From positions 1,426,001-1,490,000 of the forward strand of contig NZ_FNSU01000001.1 in the NCBI RefSeq assembly GCF_900105325.1: DNA of 64,000 nucleotides. The letters are read 5' to 3'. The position numbers and the translations under genes are program-made. Each line of letters starts with the position of its first letter. Position 1 is the stretch's first letter. The stretch is from Pseudomonas marginalis. Lineage in GTDB: Bacteria > Pseudomonadota > Gammaproteobacteria > Pseudomonadales > Pseudomonadaceae. The notes below the pieces were generated by a model, which searched no databases, had not been told where the DNA came from, and worked only from the letters and a program-made list of their open reading frames with translations. Shown here one piece after another: positions 8,029 through 15,764 of this stretch.

Positions 8029-8070
8029 AAAAAACCTCATGTCAGATTCAGTGCAGAACCTGACATGAGG
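8029..8070 (-). terminator. Hairpin plus U-run abutting the pilL2 start codon (terminator or attenuator)
   Basis: A perfect 11-bp inverted repeat, CCTCATGTCAG (8035-8045) and CTGACATGAGG (8060-8070), encloses a 14-nt loop. Read on the minus strand it is followed directly by six U residues (8029-8034), then CC and the pilL2 ATG. The downstream arm contains the only Shine-Dalgarno-like AGG of pilL2, so folding would both hide the ribosome site and favour termination. It could terminate the upstream gene (8141-8878) or act as an attenuator. Confidence 0.65.
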
Positions 8071-8140
8071 TGAAGGAGCGATTCAGTGAGTAAGTTGATT
8101 CAAGACGGGTCGTGTTTAAGTTGAACGCGTTGCTATTTCG

Positions 8141-8878
8141 TCATAAATGGCGAGCCCATCCAAGACGGCAGCGTCGGGGTCGAAAATCAATAACCTCACA
8201 TCCGCCAATGCCGCCAGATACAGTACGTTGAAAGGCTTCCGGCGTACCGGCGTCGAGTTGCTCTTGCCTCAGCGACGCGTAAGGATTGCCCTCGATTTGA
8301 ACCAAGTTATCGTCGGTCCAGGGCGTGCCGATCAGCTTACACCCGACGCCATTGCAGTCTGACAGGGCAAAGGGTTCAAACAGCAGTCCGGTTGGCTTGG
8401 AGTCGACATTGCCAACTCGGCTTTCCAAGTGGCGCAGTGCATCGTCAGTGAGGTGTGCGGTACTGATCTCCCAGGCTCGACTGTAGTGTCCTGTGTCGAA
8501 GCTCAAACGATGGACCATGGCTTGGGCTTCTTCGAGGGAGTACAGGTCACCGACGTGATGACGCTCATCGAGCATTTCGCCAGTCACGGCATAGACTACT
8601 TGCCGCACCAGCCCGGTGGACTGGAAACATTCTTCCAATTCATCCGGAATGGATTGGCCTTCGCTGATCAAGGCGGCGTCGTCATTGAACACGCAGGGAA
8701 ACCGTTCTAACGCATCGTCGAGTAGATGAGCTTGTGACTCGTGTATGGAGCGAAAGCAGGGAGGGCAGTTGTTTGCGTAGGTGATCAGTAGCAGTCGCTC
8801 GATATGCAAGTTGCCGTAGCCACGAGCAAATGGGTTTGAGGTTTCCAGCAGCGCTGGGGGTTGGGGTGAAGGGTTCAT
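8141..8878 (-). CDS. ICE hypothetical protein (possibly DUF5983-related)
   Basis: A 245-residue soluble protein of unknown function. The N-terminal half contains LHIERLLLITYANNCPPCFRS and a Cys pair in NCPPC. The C-terminal half begins with a pattern (WEISTAHLTDDALRHLESR) that resembles the DUF5983 proteins found on ICEs and plasmids, but I hold that only weakly. The start at 8878 (MNPSPQPPALLETSNPF) is chosen because GGAG lies 7 bp upstream. An ATG nine codons earlier lacks a ribosome site. The position between radC and pilL2 suggests an early or accessory transfer function rather than a pore part. Confidence 0.7.
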   Translation of the reverse strand: MNPSPQPPALLETSNPFARGYGNLHIERLLLITYANNCPPCFRSIHESQAHLLDDALERFPCVFNDDAALISEGQSIPDELEECFQSTGLVRQVVYAVTGEMLDERHHVGDLYSLEEAQAMVHRLSFDTGHYSRAWEISTAHLTDDALRHLESRVGNVDSKPTGLLFEPFALSDCNGVGCKLIGTPWTDDNLVQIEGNPYASLRQEQLDAGTPEAFQRTVSGGIGGCEVIDFRPRRCRLGWARHL

Positions 8879-8903
8879 GAGGTTTCTCCAGAGGGAAATG
8901 AAC

Positions 8904-8923
8904 AAGGCGCCCGGAGGCGCCTT
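8904..8923. terminator. Weak bidirectional hairpin after radC
   Basis: AAGGCGCC and GGCGCCTT arms (8 bp) enclose the tetraloop CGGA between radC and the next gene. There is no long T-run on either strand, so termination is probably partial. Confidence 0.5.
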
Positions 8924-8929
8924 TAAAGG

Positions 8930-9424
8930 TTAAAGCCAACCGTATTCGGCAAGAGAAAGTGGGCGACCTTCACCCACAATGAAATGATCCAGTACGTGAA
9001 CCTCGATCAACGCCAAGGCCTCCTTCAACCGTGCGGTCAAGACGCGATCTGCCTGGCTGGGTTCCGTACATCCCGAGGGGTGGTTATGAACAAAAATGGC
9101 AGCAGCTGCGTTACGTGCGAGGGAGCGCTTGACGACTTGGCGCGGATAAACGCTGGCGCCATCGATGCTTCCGTGAAAGAGGATTTCGAATGCCAGAACG
9201 CGATGGCGGGCATCGAGAAAAATCACACCGAAAACCTCATGCTCTTTTGGCGCAACATGCAGTTTTAGGTACGAGGCCACGGTGTCGGGTGAAGTCAGGC
9301 CGGGGCCGCGGGTGAACAGCCGACGATCCAAAATGTGCAGCGCTTCGTCGATCAGCTGGTTTTCTAGGACGATACGATCAGCCTCGACATCCGAGGTTTC
9401 GATCAGGGTGAGTGGGGTGCTCAT
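8930..9424 (-). CDS. radC: RadC-like JAB-domain protein
   Basis: A 164-residue RadC/JAB1 metalloprotease-fold protein, common on mobile elements. The JAMM metal-binding signature is visible: Glu in EVFGVIFLD, then HNHPSG with the downstream Asp in EPSQAD (residues about 110-125). It lacks the N-terminal helix-hairpin-helix of chromosomal RadC, as ICE versions usually do. The start at 9424 is chosen because GGAGG lies 6 bp upstream. An ATG 12 codons earlier would add a tail without homology. The original link of RadC to DNA repair is doubtful. ICE copies may act in anti-restriction or replication support, which is inference. Confidence 0.92.
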   Translation of the reverse strand: MSTPLTLIETSDVEADRIVLENQLIDEALHILDRRLFTRGPGLTSPDTVASYLKLHVAPKEHEVFGVIFLDARHRVLAFEILFHGSIDGASVYPRQVVKRSLARNAAAAIFVHNHPSGCTEPSQADRVLTARLKEALALIEVHVLDHFIVGEGRPLSLAEYGWL

Positions 9425-9524
9425 GGGGTACCTCCGAAGGGAACAATCCGGGGTACACACCCGAGGGGGAGCGGCGTCCCCGAGGTGGATATAGAGTCAA
9501 GGGCATTGCCCGATGACGTGCTGT

Positions 9525-9782
9525 TTACAGCCGAGTGAATCGGTGGCGTTGTCCGTGTAGGTGTGAATCACAACCGTCGCAGGGCAATGGGGAGAAGGTC
9601 GTTATTCCACGGCCAGTTTCGGGATCGAAGTCGGCACTGATGGGCATTAGCCGAACCAGTCCGCGATGGAGGTCGGCGATGCGTTTCCCGATTTCATCCG
9701 TCGTGTAGTAGAGCGATAACGTGCTGTAGTCCTCGTAAGCCGCAGCGAACAGGCAGTCGTCGCAAAGCCAGAAGGATTCCAT
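9525..9782 (-). CDS. Small ICE hypothetical protein with two CxxC motifs
   Basis: An 85-residue acidic protein. CDDC near the N-terminus (residues 7-10) and CDGC near residue 68 suggest one zinc-binding site. The middle segment (YTTDEIGKRIADLHRGLVRL) is helical. A ribosome site AGGAG lies 7 bp upstream of the ATG at 9782. It lies between STY4534 and radC in the same direction. I do not recognise a family. Proteins of this size and place in ICEs are usually annotated only as hypothetical. Confidence 0.7.
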   Translation of the reverse strand: MESFWLCDDCLFAAAYEDYSTLSLYYTTDEIGKRIADLHRGLVRLMPISADFDPETGRGITTFSPLPCDGCDSHLHGQRHRFTRL

Positions 9783-9853
9783 GCTGGTTCTCCTGTGCTG
9801 GTTGAAGAAAAGGCGCTCGATTGAGCGCCTTGATGTAAAACACCGTGGACTGT

Positions 9854-10435
9854 TCAGGCGGACTGAGCAGCACGTGTGGCGACACGGCGGGCCGTGCGGG
9901 GAGTGGGTGCAGATTCAGGTTCAATCCTGGACTCTGTTGGGTTGTCGGTGTCCTCAGCTTCGGCATCAGCCGATGTTGGGGATGGCTCACTGTTTGGCGC
10001 TTGCTCAGCAGGTGCTGTTGCCTCCTGCCTGGCGGGCGCTTTGTACTCAAATACGCCGTTGACCTTGATCCAGTCGATGAACAGCAAACGACCTTTCAGG
10101 CTGGCGCCCGGTTGGCCTTGTTTAGCGCCTTTCTCATAGAGAAATGGGTCTATCCACAGGTCGCCGATACGGAACGACAGCAAGACCTTTTTCTCGGCTT
10201 TGACGGCGTCCATATAGAGACGAATCAAGCGTTCAGCTTCGCCTCCAGCGACTTTGCAGTCGAAGCGGGTGTACTCGACCGCATCGGTGGCACCATGCAG
10301 GGCTGCGATATCGCAGGCCATGAATGGCTGGCCGCGGCGGACTTGTACTTCACGAACACGGTTGAGGTAGCCGATACCGACGGTGTGTAAGTTGAAGTAA
10401 GTGGTCGCTTCTTGGGATTGGTTGGCGTGGGCCAT
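9854..10435 (-). CDS. STY4534 family ICE replication protein (DUF3577)
   Basis: A 193-residue protein. Residues 10-125 form the conserved STY4534/DUF3577 domain: ATTYFNLHTVGIGYLNRVRE, HGATDAVEYTRFDCKV and DLWIDPFLYEKGAKQGQPGA. The C-terminal about 65 residues are a low-complexity Pro/Glu/Ala tail ending in a basic patch (RTARRVATRAAQSA). The family lies beside replication genes in PFGI-1-type elements, but its mechanism is unknown. The reading frame stays open 84 codons further upstream, but GGAG 8 bp before the ATG at 10435 marks the real start. The extension is an untranslated leader driven by a strong promoter near 10775. Confidence 0.9.
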   Translation of the reverse strand: MAHANQSQEATTYFNLHTVGIGYLNRVREVQVRRGQPFMACDIAALHGATDAVEYTRFDCKVAGGEAERLIRLYMDAVKAEKKVLLSFRIGDLWIDPFLYEKGAKQGQPGASLKGRLLFIDWIKVNGVFEYKAPARQEATAPAEQAPNSEPSPTSADAEAEDTDNPTESRIEPESAPTPRTARRVATRAAQSA

Positions 10436-10766
10436 GGTGGTTCTCCTTTTAAGGAAAACGGCGACGCACAGCCCCTGACGGGGAAGTGAGTCCCCGTCAG
10501 GGTGGGTTAGGTGAAGGCGAACGATGAACGACTCGTCACCGGCAAGCCGATGACCATCAGATCGATGCGCTTGGGGAAGAGCGATGCTGCAGAAGGGAAT
10601 CCGCAGTAGTGGTCTACGGATCTGGGGTAGTAGGCATTCATCACCGCTGAAGCGGTAATCGTGCGAGCCTCCGAATGCTGATCGCACTTGGGTAAACCAC
10701 CACGAGCGTGGCGTAGCCTTGAAGGTTCAAGCTACCTGGGCTGGGCTGTCAACGACAGCGAACCAC
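10436..10766 (-). ncRNA. Long structured 5' leader of the STY4534 gene
   Basis: From the predicted promoter the mRNA would run about 330 nt before the start codon. The leader contains several perfect or near-perfect hairpins. One has arms at 10473-10484 and 10491-10502 (12 bp, 6-nt loop). A second lies at 10536-10553 (8 bp with one wobble on the minus strand). A third lies at 10643-10656 (ACCGC/GCGGT with a tetraloop). The frame is open but lacks a ribosome site, so it is more likely structured RNA than coding sequence. A regulatory role is inferred. Confidence 0.5.
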
Positions 10767-10772
10767 GCCCTT

Positions 10773-10801
10773 TGTATAAGCCTGTCACGGGGGAGCGTCA
10801 A
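10773..10801 (-). promoter_or_regulatory. Sigma-70-type promoter for the STY4534 leader
   Basis: Minus-strand TTGACG (10796-10801) and TATACA (10773-10778) are separated by exactly 17 bp, with transcription expected to start near 10766. It points toward the STY4534 gene. Confidence 0.7.
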
Positions 10802-11080
10802 GACGCCGTAAGCTGATTTTTTATAGCCGGAATACAGTGGAAATTATTGGATTGAAAAAATGAAGAGCGGGCCTGGCGGGGTGCCAGGCGAGGAATAGAA
10901 AAGCCACCTTAGGCGGTCTGACGCAGTCGACAAGCTCCTCGCATAACTTGATTTAACTGCGCCATGATTCGCCAACCGACCCTTATCGTGGCCTGGGTCG
11001 GAATACGCTGGCACGCATCCGCGCACAAAGGGTGCCCAGTGTTTCCCCGGCGGGCTCCGGGACTGAATGCGATCGCCGTA

Positions 11081-11125
11081 GCGGATGACCGCTGATGCCT
11101 GGCAGAGGCAACAGCGGTCATCCGC
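11081..11125. other. Extended perfect hairpin in the gene-free ICE region (candidate origin element or small RNA)
   Basis: GCGGATGACCGCTG (11081-11094) and CAGCGGTCATCCGC (11112-11125) form a 14-bp perfect inverted repeat. Inside it, TGCCT and AGGCA pair again after an A-A mismatch, leaving a 5-nt loop. No T-run follows on either strand, so it is not a terminator. It lies in a gene-free stretch (10802-11301) between STY4534 and an XRE regulator. I see no convincing gene in that stretch. Confidence 0.6.
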
Positions 11126-11301
11126 CACATTGATCCGGTCGAGCACAAAGCGGGAATGAAATTCCGCAGAAGAAAAGGCTCCGAACTCTGAGGGTCCGAC
11201 CGAGCTACCCGGAGCGAATCGGTCTTGGGTCGCCTTAAGCGATGATCCTGAGGCACTACAGCAGAGCGGGTGTGACGACGTCAAGCCAGTGGGCGAAGAG
11301 G

Positions 11302-11643
11302 TTATTTGCTACTGAAATGAACGGCCAGCTGTTCGACGGTCGTCAGGATAAAGGCACGGTCGCGTTCTTGAAGACCGCTCAGTATGCCCGCGATCATTTG
11401 GCCCTGGTCGTTGGGGCGATTGCTCGACTCCGTCAGCAGCTCATCCATTCGACAGTCGAAAATATCTGCTAACTGCATCAGCTTGACCACGGAGAGCTCC
11501 ACCACACCCCGCTCAAGGCGCGAAATGGCTTCGCTGCCAATTCCGAGGCGTTCTGCCACCTCTTCCTGGGTCAGATTACGCTGGGTGCGGTGCTTCGCGA
11601 TCATGCGTCCGATTTGGGCTTGGGTTGGATGTTTATGTGCCAA
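11302..11643 (-). CDS. XRE-family helix-turn-helix repressor
   Basis: A Cro/CI-type regulator of about 113 residues. The helix-turn-helix reads IAKHRTQRNLTQEEVAERLG followed by SEAISRLERGVVELSVVKL, typical of XRE domains with the recognition helix at SEAISRLERG. The C-terminal 45 residues are helical and may dimerise. No ATG is available near the family start. TTG at 11643 (giving MAHKHPTQAQ) has GGAGA 9 bp upstream. TTG at 11664 is possible but overlaps a palindrome. It is divergent from the DUF4880 gene, so it probably regulates that promoter and itself. Confidence 0.85.
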   Translation of the reverse strand: MAHKHPTQAQIGRMIAKHRTQRNLTQEEVAERLGIGSEAISRLERGVVELSVVKLMQLADIFDCRMDELLTESSNRPNDQGQMIAGILSGLQERDRAFILTTVEQLAVHFSSK

Positions 11644-11660
11644 GTGATGGGTTCTCCAAT

Positions 11661-11677
11661 TCAACCCGAATGGTTGA
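11661..11677. promoter_or_regulatory. Candidate operator upstream of the XRE gene
   Basis: TCAACC and GGTTGA arms separated by 5 bp lie immediately upstream of the preferred TTG start. This is a typical size and place for an autoregulatory XRE operator. The rest of the intergenic region to 11844 is AT-rich. Confidence 0.45.
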
Positions 11678-11844
11678 GCAAAGACCCATTGACATGAACA
11701 TCCTTATCGGTTGATTATCGACTTATAGGGTTGTTATATTGACTGAAATAGCTGTTTGTCGCGACGTGACATGTGTTCCCCCAGGAATTAGAGCCCGTAG
11801 TGACCAGTGACTGAGCGGTCTGATAGGACCAAATGGAGGCAAGG

Positions 11845-12108
11845 GTGAGCATGGATGAGCAGCGCGAGCACGACATGGACCTGATCTGGGATCGAACACT
11901 GGAACTGTTCATCAAGATCCATGATTGCCCCGATAACCCCGCACACCTCGACAGCCTTGTTCATTGGCTCAACGAAGATCCTGCTCACCTGAAAGCGTTC
12001 AATGAACTGGGGCAAATATGGATCGCGGCAGGCATCGCCTTGGCCCGTGAAATCGGACAACCGCTAGACGACTTGGAGAAGGATCAGGCACCGTTGATGA
12101 TGCACTGA
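11845..12108 (+). CDS. Stand-alone FecR N-terminal-like (DUF4880) protein
   Basis: An 87-residue protein. The span DLIWDRTLELFIKIHDCPDN to HWLNEDPAHLKAFNELGQIW has the W...WL..dP.h..A....W pattern of the FecR N-terminal domain (DUF4880). In anti-sigma regulators this domain contacts the ECF sigma factor. The transmembrane helix and periplasmic FecR domain are absent. The GTG at 11845 is chosen because GGAGG lies 5 bp upstream; ATG codons at 11833 and 11851 are alternatives. It faces away from the XRE gene and toward topB, which is on the other strand. It might be a soluble sigma-binding modulator, but no sigma gene is nearby. Confidence 0.65.
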   Translation: MSMDEQREHDMDLIWDRTLELFIKIHDCPDNPAHLDSLVHWLNEDPAHLKAFNELGQIWIAAGIALAREIGQPLDDLEKDQAPLMMH

Positions 12109-12145
12109 CAACACCCACGAGGTTCATGTGAGCGCCATTTGTGCC

Positions 12146-14113
12146 TCATGGACGACGTATACCTTTGCTGATCGGCACAGTGCCTTTGCAGTCCGGGTAG
12201 TGGGAGCATGACCAGAACGGCCCTGATTTTCCCTTCCGCCTGAGCATTGAGGCATTGCAATTGGGGCAAGCCGGCCCGGCTTCGACCGGTACCGACAAGG
12301 TGAGTGCTCCGCAGTTTGCGATCAGCTGCGTAATCCAGTGCGCCTGCTTGGCAACGAATGCATCCAAGCTCAGACGTCCCGCTTCGATTTCATCCAGAGC
12401 TTGCTCCCAGATCGCTGTCATACCCGGATCCGCGACTGCAGCGGGTACCGCTTCAATTAGTGTATGGGCCGCTGCGGAGGCCGTTAAGGCACGTTTTTTC
12501 TTCAGCAGGTAACCGCGATCAATTAACCCCTTGATAATGCCGGCTCGCGTGGCTTCGGTGCCGATACCGGTGGTGTCCCGAAGTTTCTGTTTCAGGCGCG
12601 AGTCGTTGACCAGCTTGGCCACGTTTTTCATCGCCTTGATCAGATCGCCCTCGGTGAGCGGTTTGGGCGCAGCGGTGCGCATGGACTTGAGTTCGACGTC
12701 GTCCACTCCGCACTGCATACCCTGTTGTAGGGCGGGCAACACCTGGGACTTTTGACTGGGTGCATCGTCTTCGGCGTTGTCGGAGAGTAAGCCTTTCCAG
12801 CCTTGGACGAGGATCTGTTTGCCAACAGCAGTCAAACACTGGGCGCCGCACTCGAGTTCGACCTCGGTTCGATCAAACTCGTAATGCGGCAGGAATTGCG
12901 CGAGGTAGTGGCTACGAATCAGTTCGTAGACTTGGCGCTCATGTTCTGACATCCGCCCAAGGTTCGTCGGTTCGGTGGTGGGGATGATGGCGTGGTGCGC
13001 GGTGATCTTGGCATCGTTCCATGCTCGTGAGCGCAATGATCGATCGACGCTTCCGAGCGCTGGGCGTAACGCAGGATCCATTCTGAGCAGGGCATCGAAT
13101 ACCGACGCTACCTCGTTAAACATGCTCTCTGGCAAATAGCGGCAATCGCTGCGCGGATAGCTGGTGGCTTTGTGGGTTTCATACAAGGCTTGGGCGATGT
13201 TCAGGGTTTCCTGAGCGCCGAGTCCCAACTTGCGTGAACAGACTTCTTGCAGTGTGCTCAGGTCGAAAGGCAGGGGTGGCGCTTCGCGGAAATGCTTAGT
13301 CTGCAGCGAGACTACTGTGGCGGTCTTGCTGCTAGAAATCGCTTGGACGGCCTGACTGGCAAGCGCCTGCTGCAGGCAGCGACCGGCTTCGTCACGTCCT
13401 GAGCTTGGCGGTATCCACGACGCGATGAAGGGTTGCCCCATTGAGGACAGGTGCACATCCACCACCCAGTACGGCACAGAGACGAAGCTGGCAATCGCGC
13501 GATCTCTTTCAACCACCAAGCGCAAAGTGGGCGTTTGGACGCGTCCAACCGACAGCACGCCGTCATAGCCCGCCCGCCGTCCCAGGAGGGTAAACAAACG
13601 ACTGAGATTCATACCAATCAGCCAATCGGCGCGGCTGCGGGCGAGGGCTGAGTGGTAGAGCGGTAAGGTCTCCTGACCAGACTTCAGCGAGGACAGTGCC
13701 TTGCGAATCGACGCCTCGTTGAGTGCGGATAACCAGAGGCGCTCAACAGAGCCACGATAGTTGCAGAGCTCCAGTAACTCGCGGGCAATTATTTCACCTT
13801 CGCGATCGGCGTCGGTCGCGATGACGACGGTGGAGGCTTCACTGAGCAACTGCTTGATGACCTTGAACTGTGCCGCGGTCTTGGGTTTGACCTCAACCCT
13901 CCACTGCGCGGGAATGATCGGTAGATGATCCAACGACCAGGATTTGTACTGATCGCCATAGGCTTCAGGTGGGGCCGTTTCCAGCAGGTGACCGATACAC
14001 CAGGTGACGGTTGCCTCGCGTCCGATCAAGCAACCATCGCCACGTCGGCTGGCTCCGAGAACCTTGGCGAGGTCACGACCTTGGGAGGGTTTCTCGCAGA
14101 GAAAGAGACGCAT
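12146..14113 (-). CDS. topB: DNA topoisomerase III (ICE type)
   Basis: A 655-residue type IA topoisomerase. The TOPRIM domain begins MRLFLCEKPSQGRDLAKVLG, with the acidic motif DADREGEIIARELLE. The catalytic tyrosine lies in TSYPRSDCRYLPE. A single C-terminal four-Cys zinc finger is visible at about residues 611-640 (CPNCNASM then CSHYPDC). The length is normal for mobile-element TopB. These enzymes resolve single-stranded or catenated intermediates during ICE replication and transfer. The neighbouring cargo block separates it from ssb, its usual neighbour. Confidence 0.96.
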   Translation of the reverse strand: MRLFLCEKPSQGRDLAKVLGASRRGDGCLIGREATVTWCIGHLLETAPPEAYGDQYKSWSLDHLPIIPAQWRVEVKPKTAAQFKVIKQLLSEASTVVIATDADREGEIIARELLELCNYRGSVERLWLSALNEASIRKALSSLKSGQETLPLYHSALARSRADWLIGMNLSRLFTLLGRRAGYDGVLSVGRVQTPTLRLVVERDRAIASFVSVPYWVVDVHLSSMGQPFIASWIPPSSGRDEAGRCLQQALASQAVQAISSSKTATVVSLQTKHFREAPPLPFDLSTLQEVCSRKLGLGAQETLNIAQALYETHKATSYPRSDCRYLPESMFNEVASVFDALLRMDPALRPALGSVDRSLRSRAWNDAKITAHHAIIPTTEPTNLGRMSEHERQVYELIRSHYLAQFLPHYEFDRTEVELECGAQCLTAVGKQILVQGWKGLLSDNAEDDAPSQKSQVLPALQQGMQCGVDDVELKSMRTAAPKPLTEGDLIKAMKNVAKLVNDSRLKQKLRDTTGIGTEATRAGIIKGLIDRGYLLKKKRALTASAAAHTLIEAVPAAVADPGMTAIWEQALDEIEAGRLSLDAFVAKQAHWITQLIANCGALTLSVPVEAGPACPNCNASMLRRKGKSGPFWSCSHYPDCKGTVPISKGIRRP

Positions 14114-14262
14114 AGAACTGCTCCGGGTTGAGTTCGGAGCAGCGTTGTTGGAAACAGCAGTGGCGAGCTATGAGAAACCTGAATAGCAGGTTCCTCATAT
14201 TAGTCGGTGAGGTAAGGATTTAGGGGTTGAGGTTGCCGTCTGGTTGTTGTCTGGATAACAGA

Positions 14263-14550
14263 ATGGATCTTTACGAGCAGCCAGTAATAACCGCTCAGAG
14301 ACTTCGCGAAAAGCGCGATTTTATTTTACGATTACTCCAACAACAAAACTCGCTGGACTATGCGCCGCCGCTGCGAGACCTGAGTTGTCAACTCAGGCAT
14401 CCAGGTCTAGATCGGTGTGGCGTTGAAGCGCGCAAGACCTTGGCGATGTTCATGCACTACGTCCACACCGAGGACAAGCCAGTGCTCGATGTGGCAGAGC
14501 TGATGGCTAACTGGCGCAAGAGGATTACCGGAGCGGAGGTAGTCAAATGA
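14263..14550 (+). CDS. Small hypothetical protein at the start of the cargo block
   Basis: A possible 95-residue protein starting MDLYEQPVITAQRLREKRDF. It is largely helical with a conserved-looking core (SLDYAPPLRDLSCQLRHPGL and RKTLAMFMHYVHTEDKPVLD). The frame opens 12 codons earlier, but the ATG at 14263 gives a more protein-like N-terminus. The ribosome site is weak. I recognise no family. It lies just beyond topB on the opposite strand, at the point where cargo DNA begins, so it may be either a backbone remnant or part of the insertion. Confidence 0.45.
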   Translation: MDLYEQPVITAQRLREKRDFILRLLQQQNSLDYAPPLRDLSCQLRHPGLDRCGVEARKTLAMFMHYVHTEDKPVLDVAELMANWRKRITGAEVVK

Positions 14551-14706
14551 GCTAGAAGGCGCTTTCGGCGGAGGGGGAAGCCCCGTCGGCTTGCCGGCGA
14601 GAAGAAGCTGGGACAGCTGTCGTGTCTGGGCGCAACGGTGGTGTCTCACCGGAGGTGGGCGGTTACGGAACCCGTCCATCTAAAAACAATAGAGAAAGGC
14701 TGTTTT

Positions 14707-15609
14707 CTATGGCTGAACCGTCGTTCTTTTCTTCGCTTCGTCGAGCAGCCATTGAGCAAAAGCTTGTATTGGCTCTCTGCCCAATCCGATGGGCTCAGGG
14801 AGGATGAGGCAGAAGGTTTTGGAGATGGTTTTTCCCTCCGGCCACGGGGCGATCAGGCTTCCTGACGCAAGTTCGGTTTCAACGTACAGGCGCGGTACTA
14901 GCGCAACGCCCAGGCCGGCCAATGCGGCTTCTATCAACATTCCATGGAGATCAAAGCGTGCGCCAATTGCAGGATTGGTCAGCGGGCTTCCCGTCTCCTG
15001 GGCGTAATGTTGCCAAGCTTCAGGGTTCTGTCGTCGGTGAAGGCGCGGTAATTCATCCAGTGCGGTTGTTCGATTGCGTCCTGTCAGAAGTTCAGGATGG
15101 CAAACCGGAACCAGCACTTCATGCAAAAGTTCGTGAGTCCGCATTCCCGTCCACGCTGGGTGCTCGAAATGGATGGCAGCATCGAATCCGCTCCCGGCCA
15201 GGACGAAGGGTTCCATGCGCTCGGCCAAATGCACAGTAATGTTCGGATGCTTCTGCTGGAATCGTCCCAAGCGAGGAATGAGCCATCGCATCGCGAACGT
15301 CGGGATAGTGGCAATGTCCAGGCTTGCGCCATCGTTCGGCTGCCCCATTAAGTACTGACTGTCCCGATCCAAGCGGTCAAGCGATTCGCGAACTTGGACC
15401 GCGTAACGCTCTCCGTTAGGAAGGAGTCGGACACGATTGCCGACCCGCTCGAACAGCGTGACCCCGAGGAAGGCTTCCAGCCTGCCAATCTGGCGACTGA
15501 TGGCTCCTTCAGTCAAAGACAGTTCCTCTGCCGCGCGCGCGAAGCTGCCGTGGCGCGCAGCCACTTCGAATGCCATCAGTGCCGTGCTGCTGGGGATCTT
15601 CCTTCGCAT
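14707..15609 (-). CDS. LysR-family transcriptional regulator
   Basis: A 300-residue LysR regulator. The winged HTH is clear at residues 1-65: TALMAFEVAARHGSFARAAE, ELSLTEGAISRQIGRLEAFL and TLFERVGNRVRLLPNGERY. The effector domain starts with LDIATIPTFAMRWLIPRLGR, the GcvA-like subgroup pattern. The start at 15609 (MRRKIPSSTALM) gives a normal N-terminus; the frame is open 45 codons further but that part has no homology. It is divergent from the dabb-like/tautomerase/metallo-hydrolase set with 155 bp between, the usual arrangement for a LysR activator and its targets. Confidence 0.93.
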   Translation of the reverse strand: MRRKIPSSTALMAFEVAARHGSFARAAEELSLTEGAISRQIGRLEAFLGVTLFERVGNRVRLLPNGERYAVQVRESLDRLDRDSQYLMGQPNDGASLDIATIPTFAMRWLIPRLGRFQQKHPNITVHLAERMEPFVLAGSGFDAAIHFEHPAWTGMRTHELLHEVLVPVCHPELLTGRNRTTALDELPRLHRRQNPEAWQHYAQETGSPLTNPAIGARFDLHGMLIEAALAGLGVALVPRLYVETELASGSLIAPWPEGKTISKTFCLILPEPIGLGREPIQAFAQWLLDEAKKRTTVQP

Positions 15610-15764
15610 GAGCGTTCCTAGCTTAAAACTGGTGATCGGTTTAGCTTGATTTTTTGTCACTGAAGCATACCGAAAAATCGTTTTATACGTCGATTTCCAG
15701 GTCATACCATGATGAAACATCAACAGTGAGGACCGAACGCACAAGGGTTCGGTAGCGTGATTCC

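Noticed and set aside
10436..10687. An 84-codon N-terminal extension of the STY4534 protein
   Set aside because: The ribosome site and family alignment both support the ATG at 10435. The promoter and hairpins indicate a leader RNA.
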